The notes under the pieces: model-generated
What the model was told of the DNA's origin: nothing
The model's database searches: none
The model's input: the letters and a program-made list of their open reading frames with translations, nothing else
Program-made: the position numbers and the translations under genes
Shown: positions 8,692 to 18,641 of the stretch, one piece after another
Numbering within the stretch: the stretch's first letter is position 1
Layout: the number at the start of each line of letters is the position of its first letter
Assembly: GCA_020051175.1 (NCBI GenBank)
Contig: JAGVJJ010000044.1
Coordinates: forward strand, 62,001-126,000
DNA from: Bacteroidia bacterium
Lineage (GTDB): Bacteria; Bacteroidota; Bacteroidia; 2-12-FULL-35-15
DNA length: 64,000 bases
Reading direction: 5' to 3'

Positions 8692-9087
8692 TTAACGAAT
8701 GAAATGTACTAAAAAAATACGTTCAATACGCTTGTACAGCAGAAGCCCGACAATGCAACCAAAGCTGTTGGCAATAAAATCATAAATATCTGCACTGCGG
8801 CCTTCAAACAAGGTGCCCTGCATTACTTCCAATAAGCCTCCATACACAATACAGCTGATACAGGCAGCGGCTTTTGCTGATGCCTGAAGCTTTGGAAAAT
8901 TTTTTTGAAGTGTAAAACCACGAATAGTCAGGACCACAAGCACCATAAAAATACCTGCATGAACAAACTTATCAAAGCTGAGCAGCTCAAGGAAAGAAAT
9001 ATGCGGAATGTCCCTGCCGGGAATTCCGCATAAAATAAGTATAATCAATGCCCACAGCATCGACCACCAGGTGTATCTGAAAAACAT
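8692..9087 (-). CDS. VanZ-like family membrane protein
   Basis: 131 residues with four predicted membrane segments (about 8-22, 40-58, 74-92, 105-120). The VanZ-type signature is FDKFVHAGIF and EVMQGTLFEGRSADIYDFIAN, where the R-S-A-D-x-x-D motif is typical. The function of the small stand-alone VanZ proteins is unknown. They often follow gcvH in Bacteroidota, as here. The sequence before the ATG belongs to a palindromic repeat and supplies a GGGAGAGG purine run 2 bases before the start codon. Confidence 0.82.
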   Translation of the reverse strand: MFFRYTWWSMLWALIILILCGIPGRDIPHISFLELLSFDKFVHAGIFMVLVVLTIRGFTLQKNFPKLQASAKAAACISCIVYGGLLEVMQGTLFEGRSADIYDFIANSFGCIVGLLLYKRIERIFLVHFIR

Positions 9088-9183
9088 GACCTCTCCCCTT
9101 AATCCCCTCTCCTCAGGAGAGGGGGTAGTGTGTATAGTATGGTTTATAGTTCCCTCTCCTGAGGAGAGGGTTAGGGAGAGGTG
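9088..9183. repeat. Intergenic double-palindrome element, copy 1
   Basis: Fills the whole space between the gcvH stop and the VanZ-like start. Two palindromes, CCCCTCTCCTcAGGAGAGGGG (one base over the centre, 9104-9124) and a near copy at 9152-9170, lie inside outer arms CCTCTCCC (9089 onward) and GGGAGAGG (9174-9181) that are inverted relative to each other. The same design recurs at 18518-18641. Confidence 0.8.
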
Positions 9184-9564
9184 CTAGTGCCCTATCAGTG
9201 CCTTATAAGCATCTGCGCTCAACAAACCTTCCAACTCAGAAGTATTGCTGATGGCCACTTTAATCATCCAGCCTGCACCGTAAGGATCTTTATTTACTGC
9301 CTCAGGATTGGTTTGTAAACCTGGGTTTACTTCAAGGACTTTTCCTGAAACCGGCATAAACAGGTCTGAAACGGTTTTCACAGCTTCTACTGTCCCGAAT
9401 ATTTCTTCGTGTGCAAGCTCTTCGCCTTCAGTTTCAATTTCTACGTAAACAATATCACCAAGTTCGCCTTGTGCAAAATCAGTTATTCCGATATACGCTG
9501 TATCGCCTTCCAGTCTGATCCACTCGTGGTCTTTAGTGTATTTTAAATTTTCAGGAAAATTCAT
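9184..9564 (-). CDS. gcvH: Glycine cleavage system H protein
   Basis: Lipoyl carrier that shuttles the aminomethyl group between the P, T and L proteins of glycine cleavage. 126 residues is the family length. The lipoylated lysine is K63 in [32 protein letters not shown] at the N-terminus and the C-terminal [11 protein letters not shown] are typical. The other gcv genes are not in the window. It is followed by a VanZ-like gene with a repeat element between them. Confidence 0.96.
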   Translation of the reverse strand: MNFPENLKYTKDHEWIRLEGDTAYIGITDFAQGELGDIVYVEIETEGEELAHEEIFGTVEAVKTVSDLFMPVSGKVLEVNPGLQTNPEAVNKDPYGAGWMIKVAISNTSELEGLLSADAYKALIGH

Positions 9565-9596
9565 AATCTGTAATTTTTTTAATTTGTTGTATCTTG

Positions 9597-9604
9597 CAAA
9601 TATA
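9597..9604 (-). promoter_or_regulatory. Candidate -7 element for gcvH
   Basis: Reads TATATTTG on the minus strand, 33 bases before the gcvH start. It is an exact TAnnTTTG match. No clear -33 TTTG is seen. Confidence 0.4.
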
Positions 9605-9716
9605 ATTATATTGTTAAATTGTTAATTGCATAAACCGTTAAATAATTGAAAGTAAAAGGAGAATTGCATTAAATAAAGTAAAATTAACAGAATAAAAACG
9701 CGGAAACCGGCCGAAA

Positions 9717-10496
9717 ATGAAACAAAAAATTGCGATCATCTTTATTTTTCTTGCCTTGTTGGAATTATCTTTTACAAATGGAAAAAGCACGGAGCAAGTT
9801 TACTATAAGTATACGCGGGTCAGCTTTTGTCTGCTAAATAACAGGGGGACAATTCAGGTAATTGCTTTGCATAATTGTTTTAGAAAAGATAGTAGTTCAT
9901 ATGCAATAGTTGATCCAGATGCTTTTACAGGTATTTTAAATTCCATGTTTACAGAATTACGCGGCATAAACTGGGCGCGGATGCAGGCTTCGGAATATTA
10001 CGAATATGAAAAGCACTTTGGAAATTCGCTGGATTCCCTGGGATTTAATTTTGAGTTTAACAGAACCCTTGGTTTTCTTGAAAAAATGAAAAATTCTATT
10101 ACTAAAAATGAATCAATCAGTATTGCGGACTATGATTTTCTCTGTAATATGTATACTATTCGTGAATCTGCTGAATTGTTTAATGAAACATGGTATATCC
10201 AAAACAACTGGTTGTACTTTTCTTCCGATTATATCGAAAGGAAGATGGCAGCAATTGAAGGTTTCAGGAAAGTAGTCAATGATTTTTATAGTTTTGGAAC
10301 ATATCCGTATCTTGAAAATAGCGATGAATATTGGATATTTTATACCATTCCGCAGGATGTTCTAAAAAGTATTCATTATAGCGCTAAAAAAGAACAATCA
10401 AAGGACTTTATGATGGAGGAAATGTATTTTAACAAGATCATTTCAAAATCTATTGACAGTGATTGTGAATTAATAATTATGGTAACCGCAGAGTAA
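9717..10496 (+). CDS. Hypothetical secreted protein
   Basis: 259 residues. The N-terminus MKQKIAIIFIFLALLELSFT is a probable signal peptide. I recognise no domain in the mature part, which is rich in aromatic and acidic residues (for example ASEYYEYEKHFGNSLDS) and looks like a soluble alpha/beta protein. It has its own upstream space opposite gcvH and is convergent with sprA, ending 46 bases from the sprA stop, so it is likely a single-gene transcript. There is no lipobox cysteine and no obvious type IX C-terminal signal. Confidence 0.65.
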   Translation: MKQKIAIIFIFLALLELSFTNGKSTEQVYYKYTRVSFCLLNNRGTIQVIALHNCFRKDSSSYAIVDPDAFTGILNSMFTELRGINWARMQASEYYEYEKHFGNSLDSLGFNFEFNRTLGFLEKMKNSITKNESISIADYDFLCNMYTIRESAELFNETWYIQNNWLYFSSDYIERKMAAIEGFRKVVNDFYSFGTYPYLENSDEYWIFYTIPQDVLKSIHYSAKKEQSKDFMMEEMYFNKIISKSIDSDCELIIMVTAE

Positions 10497-10542
10497 AGCT
10501 TCAATTGGTTTTCTGTTATATTTACTATGGCCCAGTAAAATA

Positions 10543-13500
10543 TTAATTCGATAAAGTCAGCCTCAAACTGATACCTGCATTGGTATTGGTAGTAGGGAAG
10601 GAGTTGGATACCACCGGTTTATTAATGATACGGTCGTAGAAGAAACGCACGTTGATACGTTCATTGATCACATAATCTGCCGACAGTTTAATGGAAATAA
10701 TGTTCGTACCTCCTGTGGCCTGGCTTACCTCCTCCACAATACGCCTGATAACCGTTACGTTTTTACGGAAAGATAGATCGCATTTCAGGTTCAAATCACT
10801 CTTGATTGGTTTTCCTTTAATCATTAGTTTTTTGCCCAGGCTCACATCTTTAATGCGGTAGCCGGTTCCTACAACAATCTCGCTTCCGGCAACTTCGGTA
10901 ATGGTTTTACTGGTAAGCCCCAGTGATAAGTTCCTGTCTTTTTTGTACTCGCAGTTTACAAGTATGCTGTTGTGCAACGTAATATCCAACTTGATGAGGG
11001 GGCTCCACTGTTCAGAAACAGTAACTGTTGTAATCAGGTCCTTTGCCATGAAGTTAGGGTTGTTGGCATAGCTGGAAACAGCTTCTCTTACACCCGTAAA
11101 CCCATCGCCATCTGTATCTTTAAACAGCAGGTTGGACGTGTAGCCGCCAACATTATATGTGGAGCGGTACGCATGACTGAGCGTGACCGATTTGAAGTAT
11201 TTTTTAATAGCTTCTATTTTTGACAGACCATCGTACGTGGCACGCCAGTTCGGTTTTGGTAACTTAGGGAAAGCTGTCAGCCCCACTGTTAGTGGACTGG
11301 TACCTCCATAGGCCGATAAAAATGCCGGTATCAGTACATCCTGCGATGTTGGGTTGTATCCTTCAGCGAAGCCATTGATGGAGCTTAAAGAAGAGTCGTT
11401 TTCAGCACCCAGTCGGCTGGAAATATCAGCGCGTGAATTTAAAAATTTAGTAAACGTTGCATCACCATCTTTAAAAGAGGTGCTGTAGGCCAGGAACGAC
11501 ATACTGAAATTACCCGTTTCCATAGGCGATTCAGACTTAAAGTGATTGGTGATTGTTCCATCCGGCAGGGTATCGTTCTCTTTCCACCTGAAAAATTCAT
11601 TTTTATTGGTAGTGGTGGTGCGTACGCCAGTCACCTCTATTTTCATATCTGGTATAGGTTCCACATTGGCCCGTATGTTCAGATTGGTGCTGCTGGTCTG
11701 AACAAAAGGTACATTGAGCGATTTGGTTTTTACAAGCCAGTCGTTTTCAATGGCGGTTTGACGAATATCCTTCTGGTCGCCAAGGATAAAGCCTGGAGTA
11801 GGTCCAGCAAAATTGGCATCCATACCCATCATATTTGTAAACTGTTTATACCCTGGCAATATTGTTCCATTGTTTATTGCATAGGTCACATTCACATTTT
11901 TAAGGCTCATAAGTACCCGGGCTATGTATTCCAGTACAATAGGCGGGTTGTCGTTTTTCTTTGTTGAATCTTTGGCTGTAGTACCTGTCTTTCCTTTTGG
12001 TGGCGTAGTGGGTTTGTTATTTTTATTCCCTTTATTTCCTTTCTGGTTGATTTTTTTAAGGTAAGGCACTTTGTTGTAAAGTGTAACCATATTCAGCTGC
12101 CCGGTCCACTGGATGGCACGGGAGTTCTGAATGGTGTTACCCAACGAGTCGGCATTGAATGGGGCACGAACCCAATTGTATGTTCCGGTATACCTTACAG
12201 AAGCTGTGGTGAAATCCATCAGTGGCAGCTTGTTTATCGGTATGGCATAGTTTACATTCACCTGGTGGTTGTACTGTGTTGTTTTGCCCAAATCAAGGAA
12301 ATTATTGAGAACCGTATCTTTTTTCTCTTTGGTATCCAGTGCTCCGTATGGCTCAAGGATACGTGCTTCGTTAGTGGCAACAAAATCCAGTTTCAGGCCT
12401 TTGGTGATATCGTATTTTAAATCGTAATTCCGGTTCATGGTAAACCGCTTGTTAAAAGTCGGAATTACCAGCATTTCACCCTCTGTTATATCACGTGTTT
12501 TGATTGTGTTGTAACCTCGCTCTACATCTGTAGAAAAGCCTAGTTTGTTTGGGAAAAGATAGAAGTTAACATCCTTAACAAGCAAAAGGTATTTTGACTG
12601 CAATAGTTTGGACTTGGCAAAAGGCTTAATATTCTTAGGATTTGGAGAATAATTGTACATCAGCCCTGCTTTATAATTGCGGGTGGAGTCGTATTCGACA
12701 TTCACATTTCTGCGGAAAATTTCACTAAAGGAGTATGAAACCGCAAAGTTCGAAATATCATAGATATGGCTCTTTTTGGAGTTTTTGCCTTTTCCTTTTT
12801 TTACATTGGTAAAGTTGAGGCTCCTGCGCAGGGTATAGTCTTGTGTGGCCCATTTCAGTGAGTCGCGGGCTGCTTTTGACATGTTCGGATCTTTCAGCAG
12901 TGGTGCCAGAAGAATGTCAGGATCAAGCGGATTGAACTGAGGGGTAATGAATGTTTCGGAATACCCCAGGAACATTGGTATCTGGATATTTGCATCTGCA
13001 GGCAGGAACTTTCCGAGCTCAAAGCTGCTGGTAATGTCATATTGTTTCAATGTGGCACGTTTACGCTGGCTCACTTTGTTCTCAATACTTCCAAAGCCAG
13101 GGGCATAGTAATTACCCGATAATGATAATGTACCAAAGTCAGCAAGTTTAGCGGTAACACGAGCATTGGCAGCACCGCCACCTTCCTCGTCAAAGTCAGT
13201 TAAGCGCAACTCATTCACCCATACCTGGCCACATTTGCTTAAGCCGTCATCGGTATCGCCCATACCTAGTTTCTTAGGGTTACGTACGCCAATCATAATG
13301 GTTTTAATTGCACTTAAGTTGGGGTTTCCTTTTACGCTTATTTTGCGTGTGCCATCCATTACCGTGTATTCTGTTGTAACGCCTACGCCAAGTGTATTGC
13401 GTTGAAGTTTGGCCGCTTGTAATTTTGCAAACTCCAGCACCATATCGTTTGCTTCGGGCCATACACGGTATTGATCGTCCTGGTTACTGCCATTGTAGTA

Positions 13501-16500
13501 TCCGGGGGCTGTTACCTGCAGCGGTATTTCGTATTCATAATAGTTATCAGTATAATCGGTCCCCAGCCTGATGAAAGCTCTAAGGTCGTTGTGGTTTAAT
13601 GGGTTAGCAGTATTTGCCGATGCTTCAGCATGCAAAAACATCTGTAGCTTTTTGTAGGAACGCACATCCAGGTCTGTATTTTTAAACGCTGCACGTGAAT
13701 CACCATCCTGCAAATCACACACGGTAAGTGCCAATGCCTGCTCGTTCAATGCCAGCAGGTTTGCTGACGCTACATTTATCTGGCGGTTGATGTTAGGCGG
13801 CAACACGTAGTTTACAGGCTCATTGCTCCCGTTTTCCTCGATACTAACAGCTGCTACATTGAACAGCGTTCCTGCTTCATCATTCGGTATGTAAATTCCC
13901 GGCTGAAGAAGGTCAAAACCATATTTACGCCATTCGGTCCTTACCAGTTCAAGGCGTGCAAAACGCAGTACAATTGGTTTGTCAACCCCTTTTACAAACA
14001 TACGTATGAAACGTATCGACTGGAAGTTTTCAATGGCCCCTATTTTCTGCTCGGGAGTTTTTATTGGTATTTTAAACTGGTACCATTTAATAGGTTTTGA
14101 CGTACCATTTTTGATGTTTTGTCCCTGTGTGCTGAAAACATTGGTAATGTAATTAGTACCCACACCCGAAGCAAAATCACCAGGTTTCAGGCTGATATGG
14201 TATTGATAGTACCCTTCAGCAGTGCTCAGGTTATTATCACGGTTAATGTCTTCCACATTGGGCGTTAACGTTGCCGATGTTGGATAACTTTGAGGAGATT
14301 GCTCCGTTGTACGGGAGTTGTTCTCCATTCCGTTGAATAACTTATATCTTTCGAGTGTTTTAACGTTTGCATTATCGTAATCGTCTCCCCGGAAATAATG
14401 GAAATCATCTGCTGAAGGGTCCGCGCTGATGGCTGCGTAGGCAGATGGTGAAACAATGCCCTGAACCTGGCTGAGGTAATTGCTGAAAAAGCTTTGTTCT
14501 GTCGGGCTGGTAAGTGTTCCTAATCCATCCAATCCCACATCCTGGTAAGGACGTTCAGCGGGGTCGTTATTAAATGTGTTGAGTAAAGGCTGTACTTCCG
14601 GTACAAGTCCCCAATCGGTAGAAACTGTTGTGGTTGCATTTACCGGAGTAGGTAAACCATTTTCAGCACTTTTATAATTATCACGGAGGATATCTTCAGA
14701 AATGTTACCAATATTGAAGTACAGGTTACCTGAAGAGCTGGGGTCTGTATTGTCGGTATTGAAAGGGTCCATCATCCAGAACTGGATGTACTCCACGTTT
14801 GCAGCCTGAAAGTCATTGGTTTGGATAGCGCGCATAATACCGGCCCAGCGGGTTTCAGGGGAGTTTAATTTACCATCTGCTGCCAAACCTGCCGATATTC
14901 CCGGTAAAGGGTCTGTATCATAATTGTAAGGGCCTCTTTCTTCCGGGTAATAGGCTAAATCAAACATGGCCACATTGGATGGAACACCGGTAGGAATAGG
15001 GCGGTTTGGGAACACTTCTGTTTCAGGTACCTCGCGCACCAGGTTATTCGACATGTCATCATCCGAAATATTGCCTGGGGTAAGACCAGTTGTCTGGCGG
15101 ATAAACATAGGGTCAAGCACATACCAGGCAAGTTTTGCACGGTTAAAGCCATACGCAAGTGTGTCGGCCAAATCGCCTTCAGGGAAAAGGTTTGTTGTTC
15201 CCGGTCCTGCCTGGCCTTGTGGTGTGCTGGCAAGTGTCCATGAGCTTTGTGAACGTAAATCAATAGTGGACTGGCTGCCTTCAAAATCGTCAATGTAAGA
15301 GTTTCCATCTTTACCAATAGCTTTGTTGTGGCCAGGTATGAGGTAAGCGTACTCAGCAGCAGCATTGATGGTGCTCATTTCCTTGGTTTCCAGGAAAGGT
15401 ATTTTATCGATCCAGCGTGTTAAAAACGGTGCTTCTGTCCGGTAAGTTCCGTCAAGCCCCCAGATGGTATTGGAAATGGCTTCATCGCCAATGTTTACCT
15501 TCTGAGTAACCGGCCGTTCAGTAAGGTTCATCACTGTTGCACCTACATTGAAATCGTTGTTGATTTTATAATCGAGGTGGGTGGCGAGCAATGTTTTTTG
15601 CTGGATGGCAAACAGGGCATTGCTTTCAAGTGCAATCTTAATCGGTGTTCCCGAATTTAAGATACCATCGTTGATGATTTTAACGCGGCCCAACGTATAA
15701 TCCACCGTGTAATCCACGTTCTCTGTAAGCTGGATGCCGCCTGCGGTAACAGTTACAGAGCCCTGAGGAACATTAGGTGAGCCTAAGGAAATCTCTGAGC
15801 TGGACGAAGACTGGTACTGTCCGCGAAGCTTGAACCTGTTGAGCTGTGGGAACTGCTGTGCCACAATACGCGTAGAATCGTAGAGCTGGTCGAATACATA
15901 GGTATTGGCAATAGTACCTGGCGGATTGAATTTTTCACGTAAATAATCTCCAAAAGGCTCTACCACAGGGAAAATAATACGACCATTGTTGGCATTGATC
16001 GTAACGCCATCAATAAAGTCAAACAATCCATCCGCAAGCTGATCGTTCTGCTGATTGATGCGATCTACGTTCAGCACCTGGATAAGCGGTTTGCCTGAAA
16101 TCTGAGTTTCCGTAACCGGTACAGGCAAATAATTGATGTATGTTCCGGTTTGTAAGTTGTTGTAGAAAATGTTCAGCTTAAAATCCTGGGCATTGATTTG
16201 GTAAGAGCCAATGGAGTAGATGTTTTTCATCATCAGGTGCCACATCGGATGAGCAGTATTTACAGCGGTGCTCTTCAGCATTTTGGTATACAGTGCCTGG
16301 GGAGCGCTGATACCTCCGTCAGAAAATTCACCCACCTGGTAAACCTGTCCGTTAAGCGTGTATTGATAAGCAACAGAGAGCACCTGGTCCGGGTTTAGCT
16401 GCTGGTTAAGGGAAATATAACCCAGTCGTGCATTGAAGGTATATTCAGATGCCTGCAGTTTACGTGCTGAAGCTACCAGCTCAAAGTTAATGGTTTGTTT

Positions 16501-17805
16501 CAACACGTTGTTCGACAAGCTGTTGATGGTTGAAACAGTTGTGTTTACTGTACGTACACCGGTATTGTTTACAATGTTTCCATACAGATCGTTCTGTCCG
16601 TTGTAAGGAAGTGTGCTTGGGTGCATATCGCTGATATAGGCCTGCTGTGTAGCGGGGATATGACCAATATCCTCAGCAAGTTCGGAGAATGCAACCACAC
16701 TGCGTATATCGTTCGTGGAGGTATTGGTATTTGAGATCCACACCTCAATTCGGTTGATGTTTACACCTGAGTTAACAAAAGGAAGGTTGGCCAGCGCAGT
16801 ATTGTACTGGTCGCGGAAATACTGGGCAAGGAAAAAGTGTTTATTGGCCTCATAGTTGTCGGCCTCAATTTCATATTTGGTAACCTGTGCACCACCGGCA
16901 ACCTCCACCTCTGATTTTTTACCTTTTTGCTGTGATAACAACCCCGTAACTGTTAAACGCCCGAACTGCAACTGCGTTTTAACACCAAAAAGTGTCTGGC
17001 TGCCCGTAATCAGGGACCCGTTCAAAGGCAAGCTTACGTTACCGGCTTCGATTTTTTTAATGATATCATCCTCTTCGCCTGCATAGGCCAGCTTCATCTG
17101 GTTTTCAAAGTCGAACATGGCCTCCGTATTGTAACTGGTGGTAAGGTTCAGCTTGGTACCAATTTTACCAATTACGTTCAGCTGTATACGTTCGTTAAAA
17201 TCGAATGTGTTTACCTTACGGTTGCGGACAGGTATGGCCGGGTTTTCCGTTTTTGTACCGTTGTAGGCAAAAATAAGCTCTGCAGAACCGTTTGGCCTGA
17301 TATCCACCGTGTTACCGCCAAAAATACGGTCGAAAATCTCACCGCCAACATTCAGTTTCGGGATTGTTGGTTTGTTCTGGTTGTTTTGAGATTCGGCATC
17401 GGAGCGTGCATTCCAGTACTTTTTTACCTGTTTTTTGAACATATAGTCCTGGTATTCATCGCTTTCCATGTATGTGGGCGGACGGTAGTTCATTCCCCCC
17501 ATACTTTGGTTGATGTTATAAAATCCTGTTGAAGGATCGTATTCTACGTTAGTTTTAACGTTGGAAGGTTCATTCAGTTTTAGTCCGCCTGAATTGGGGT
17601 AATTGAGCGGATCACCAGTGGATTCATCATCAAAACCATAGGGAAGTGTTACTTCGGGCGTATCAGCTACAACAGCTGTTTCGTCCGCATAAGCGCGTTC
17701 GGCATGATTGTAGGAGCTCACTTTTGCATCAGAGCCCACAATCAATGTAAGGAGTCCTGCAGACAGGCCACCTACAAAAAGATATTTTGATAACGCTTTG
17801 GTCAA
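10543..17805 (-). CDS. sprA: Type IX secretion outer-membrane translocon SprA
   Basis: 2420 residues, the right size for SprA, the very large single-chain outer-membrane barrel through which type IX substrates leave the cell, first found through Flavobacterium gliding mutants. The N-terminus has a hydrophobic leader (YLFVGGLSAGLLTLIVG). Landmarks I recognise are the repeated SprA-specific beta-rich segments with GGEIFDRIFGGNTVDIRPNG, YLIPGHNKAIGKDGNSYIDDFEGSQ and the C-terminal SADYVINERINVRFFYDR strand. A low-complexity Lys/Asn/Thr stretch (about 1935-1965) interrupts the barrel region. It is downstream of ruvA on the same strand, a common Bacteroidota order. Its presence implies a type IX system, although no other component lies in the window and gliding cannot be concluded. 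Confidence 0.97.
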   Translation of the reverse strand: MTKALSKYLFVGGLSAGLLTLIVGSDAKVSSYNHAERAYADETAVVADTPEVTLPYGFDDESTGDPLNYPNSGGLKLNEPSNVKTNVEYDPSTGFYNINQSMGGMNYRPPTYMESDEYQDYMFKKQVKKYWNARSDAESQNNQNKPTIPKLNVGGEIFDRIFGGNTVDIRPNGSAELIFAYNGTKTENPAIPVRNRKVNTFDFNERIQLNVIGKIGTKLNLTTSYNTEAMFDFENQMKLAYAGEEDDIIKKIEAGNVSLPLNGSLITGSQTLFGVKTQLQFGRLTVTGLLSQQKGKKSEVEVAGGAQVTKYEIEADNYEANKHFFLAQYFRDQYNTALANLPFVNSGVNINRIEVWISNTNTSTNDIRSVVAFSELAEDIGHIPATQQAYISDMHPSTLPYNGQNDLYGNIVNNTGVRTVNTTVSTINSLSNNVLKQTINFELVASARKLQASEYTFNARLGYISLNQQLNPDQVLSVAYQYTLNGQVYQVGEFSDGGISAPQALYTKMLKSTAVNTAHPMWHLMMKNIYSIGSYQINAQDFKLNIFYNNLQTGTYINYLPVPVTETQISGKPLIQVLNVDRINQQNDQLADGLFDFIDGVTINANNGRIIFPVVEPFGDYLREKFNPPGTIANTYVFDQLYDSTRIVAQQFPQLNRFKLRGQYQSSSSSEISLGSPNVPQGSVTVTAGGIQLTENVDYTVDYTLGRVKIINDGILNSGTPIKIALESNALFAIQQKTLLATHLDYKINNDFNVGATVMNLTERPVTQKVNIGDEAISNTIWGLDGTYRTEAPFLTRWIDKIPFLETKEMSTINAAAEYAYLIPGHNKAIGKDGNSYIDDFEGSQSTIDLRSQSSWTLASTPQGQAGPGTTNLFPEGDLADTLAYGFNRAKLAWYVLDPMFIRQTTGLTPGNISDDDMSNNLVREVPETEVFPNRPIPTGVPSNVAMFDLAYYPEERGPYNYDTDPLPGISAGLAADGKLNSPETRWAGIMRAIQTNDFQAANVEYIQFWMMDPFNTDNTDPSSSGNLYFNIGNISEDILRDNYKSAENGLPTPVNATTTVSTDWGLVPEVQPLLNTFNNDPAERPYQDVGLDGLGTLTSPTEQSFFSNYLSQVQGIVSPSAYAAISADPSADDFHYFRGDDYDNANVKTLERYKLFNGMENNSRTTEQSPQSYPTSATLTPNVEDINRDNNLSTAEGYYQYHISLKPGDFASGVGTNYITNVFSTQGQNIKNGTSKPIKWYQFKIPIKTPEQKIGAIENFQSIRFIRMFVKGVDKPIVLRFARLELVRTEWRKYGFDLLQPGIYIPNDEAGTLFNVAAVSIEENGSNEPVNYVLPPNINRQINVASANLLALNEQALALTVCDLQDGDSRAAFKNTDLDVRSYKKLQMFLHAEASANTANPLNHNDLRAFIRLGTDYTDNYYEYEIPLQVTAPGYYNGSNQDDQYRVWPEANDMVLEFAKLQAAKLQRNTLGVGVTTEYTVMDGTRKISVKGNPNLSAIKTIMIGVRNPKKLGMGDTDDGLSKCGQVWVNELRLTDFDEEGGGAANARVTAKLADFGTLSLSGNYYAPGFGSIENKVSQRKRATLKQYDITSSFELGKFLPADANIQIPMFLGYSETFITPQFNPLDPDILLAPLLKDPNMSKAARDSLKWATQDYTLRRSLNFTNVKKGKGKNSKKSHIYDISNFAVSYSFSEIFRRNVNVEYDSTRNYKAGLMYNYSPNPKNIKPFAKSKLLQSKYLLLVKDVNFYLFPNKLGFSTDVERGYNTIKTRDITEGEMLVIPTFNKRFTMNRNYDLKYDITKGLKLDFVATNEARILEPYGALDTKEKKDTVLNNFLDLGKTTQYNHQVNVNYAIPINKLPLMDFTTASVRYTGTYNWVRAPFNADSLGNTIQNSRAIQWTGQLNMVTLYNKVPYLKKINQKGNKGNKNNKPTTPPKGKTGTTAKDSTKKNDNPPIVLEYIARVLMSLKNVNVTYAINNGTILPGYKQFTNMMGMDANFAGPTPGFILGDQKDIRQTAIENDWLVKTKSLNVPFVQTSSTNLNIRANVEPIPDMKIEVTGVRTTTTNKNEFFRWKENDTLPDGTITNHFKSESPMETGNFSMSFLAYSTSFKDGDATFTKFLNSRADISSRLGAENDSSLSSINGFAEGYNPTSQDVLIPAFLSAYGGTSPLTVGLTAFPKLPKPNWRATYDGLSKIEAIKKYFKSVTLSHAYRSTYNVGGYTSNLLFKDTDGDGFTGVREAVSSYANNPNFMAKDLITTVTVSEQWSPLIKLDITLHNSILVNCEYKKDRNLSLGLTSKTITEVAGSEIVVGTGYRIKDVSLGKKLMIKGKPIKSDLNLKCDLSFRKNVTVIRRIVEEVSQATGGTNIISIKLSADYVINERINVRFFYDRIINKPVVSNSFPTTNTNAGISLRLTLSN

Positions 17806-17929
17806 AACTTAATCGCTTCTTTTTTGTGTTGTTTTCGTTTTGGGGGTTAAATTTATAAGTGTTTGACGTAGCGCATGTTAAAAAATACAAATCAGATATT
17901 TTTAATTTCCTGATTTTTAGTGTGTTAGG

Positions 17930-18517
17930 TTATAAATTTTTTAGTGCCGACTTGATTAGCTGTTCCACTGTTTGTCCTGTCCCTTCTGTTTTTATTATTT
18001 TATCCAGCACTTTGTCGGCAGCAGATTTATTAAATCCTAACATAACAAGGGCAGATAACGCCTCTTCTTTTAAAATATTGTTTGAAGAAACGAAAAATTC
18101 GGTTGTTGTTGCAGTTTTGCCGATTTTATCCTTCAAATCCACAATAATCCGCTGGGCTGTTTTTTCACCAATACCCTTCACACTTTTTATAAGTGCCACA
18201 TTTCCAGTCGCTATCGCATTCTGAATTTCTGCAGCACTTAGTGATGAAAGCATCAGCAGGGCACTTGTACCGCCAACACCGGAAACGGAAACCAGCTGGC
18301 GGAAAAGGCTGCGCTCCGCAATATCTGCAAAACCAAAAAAGCGTGGCATATCATCACGCACGTACAATTGCTCCGTGTATAGCCTGCATTTTTCCGATTC
18401 CCCTATTTTACTGAATGTGTTCAGTGAAATCTGCATCACATAACCAACACCTCCAGCTTCTACTACAGCGTATGTAGGTGTTTTTTCAACTAATTTTCCT
18501 TCAATGTGGTTTATCAT
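17930..18517 (-). CDS. ruvA: Holliday junction branch migration protein RuvA
   Basis: 195 residues, family length. RuvA binds four-way junctions as a tetramer and loads the RuvB motor. Domain I (MINHIEGKLVEKTPTYAVVE), two helix-hairpin-helix motifs in domain II (SVSGVGGTSALLML and SVKGIGEKTAQRIIVDLKDK) and the RuvB-binding domain III after about residue 145 are all present. It lies between maeB and sprA on the same strand. A palindromic element fills the gap to maeB and runs up to the ATG. Confidence 0.96.
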   Translation of the reverse strand: MINHIEGKLVEKTPTYAVVEAGGVGYVMQISLNTFSKIGESEKCRLYTEQLYVRDDMPRFFGFADIAERSLFRQLVSVSGVGGTSALLMLSSLSAAEIQNAIATGNVALIKSVKGIGEKTAQRIIVDLKDKIGKTATTTEFFVSSNNILKEEALSALVMLGFNKSAADKVLDKIIKTEGTGQTVEQLIKSALKNL

Positions 18518-18641
18518 AACCCCTCTCCATCTCTCCCCTCAGGGGAGAGAGTTTTAATTTAGTGTATTTATTAATACTTAAAACAAACATTTTTCCACCC
18601 TCCGTACCCCTCTCTTGAGGAGAGGGGCAAGGGGAGAGGCG
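18518..18641. repeat. Intergenic double-palindrome element, copy 2
   Basis: Occupies the maeB-ruvA gap exactly. Inner palindromes lie at 18531-18549 (CTCTCCCCTCAGGGGAGAG) and 18607-18627, with outer arms CCCCTCTCC (18520 onward) and GGGGAGAGG (18631-18639) facing each other, and about 55 bases of AT-rich DNA between. The design matches 9088-9183, and both right ends read GAGAGGyGCTA, where the CTA is the stop codon of the neighbouring minus-strand gene. Confidence 0.8.

Noticed and set aside
14955-15365. 136-residue minus-strand ORF inside sprA in another frame
   Set aside because: Shifted frame of the SprA coding region with biased Leu/Thr composition and no supporting features.
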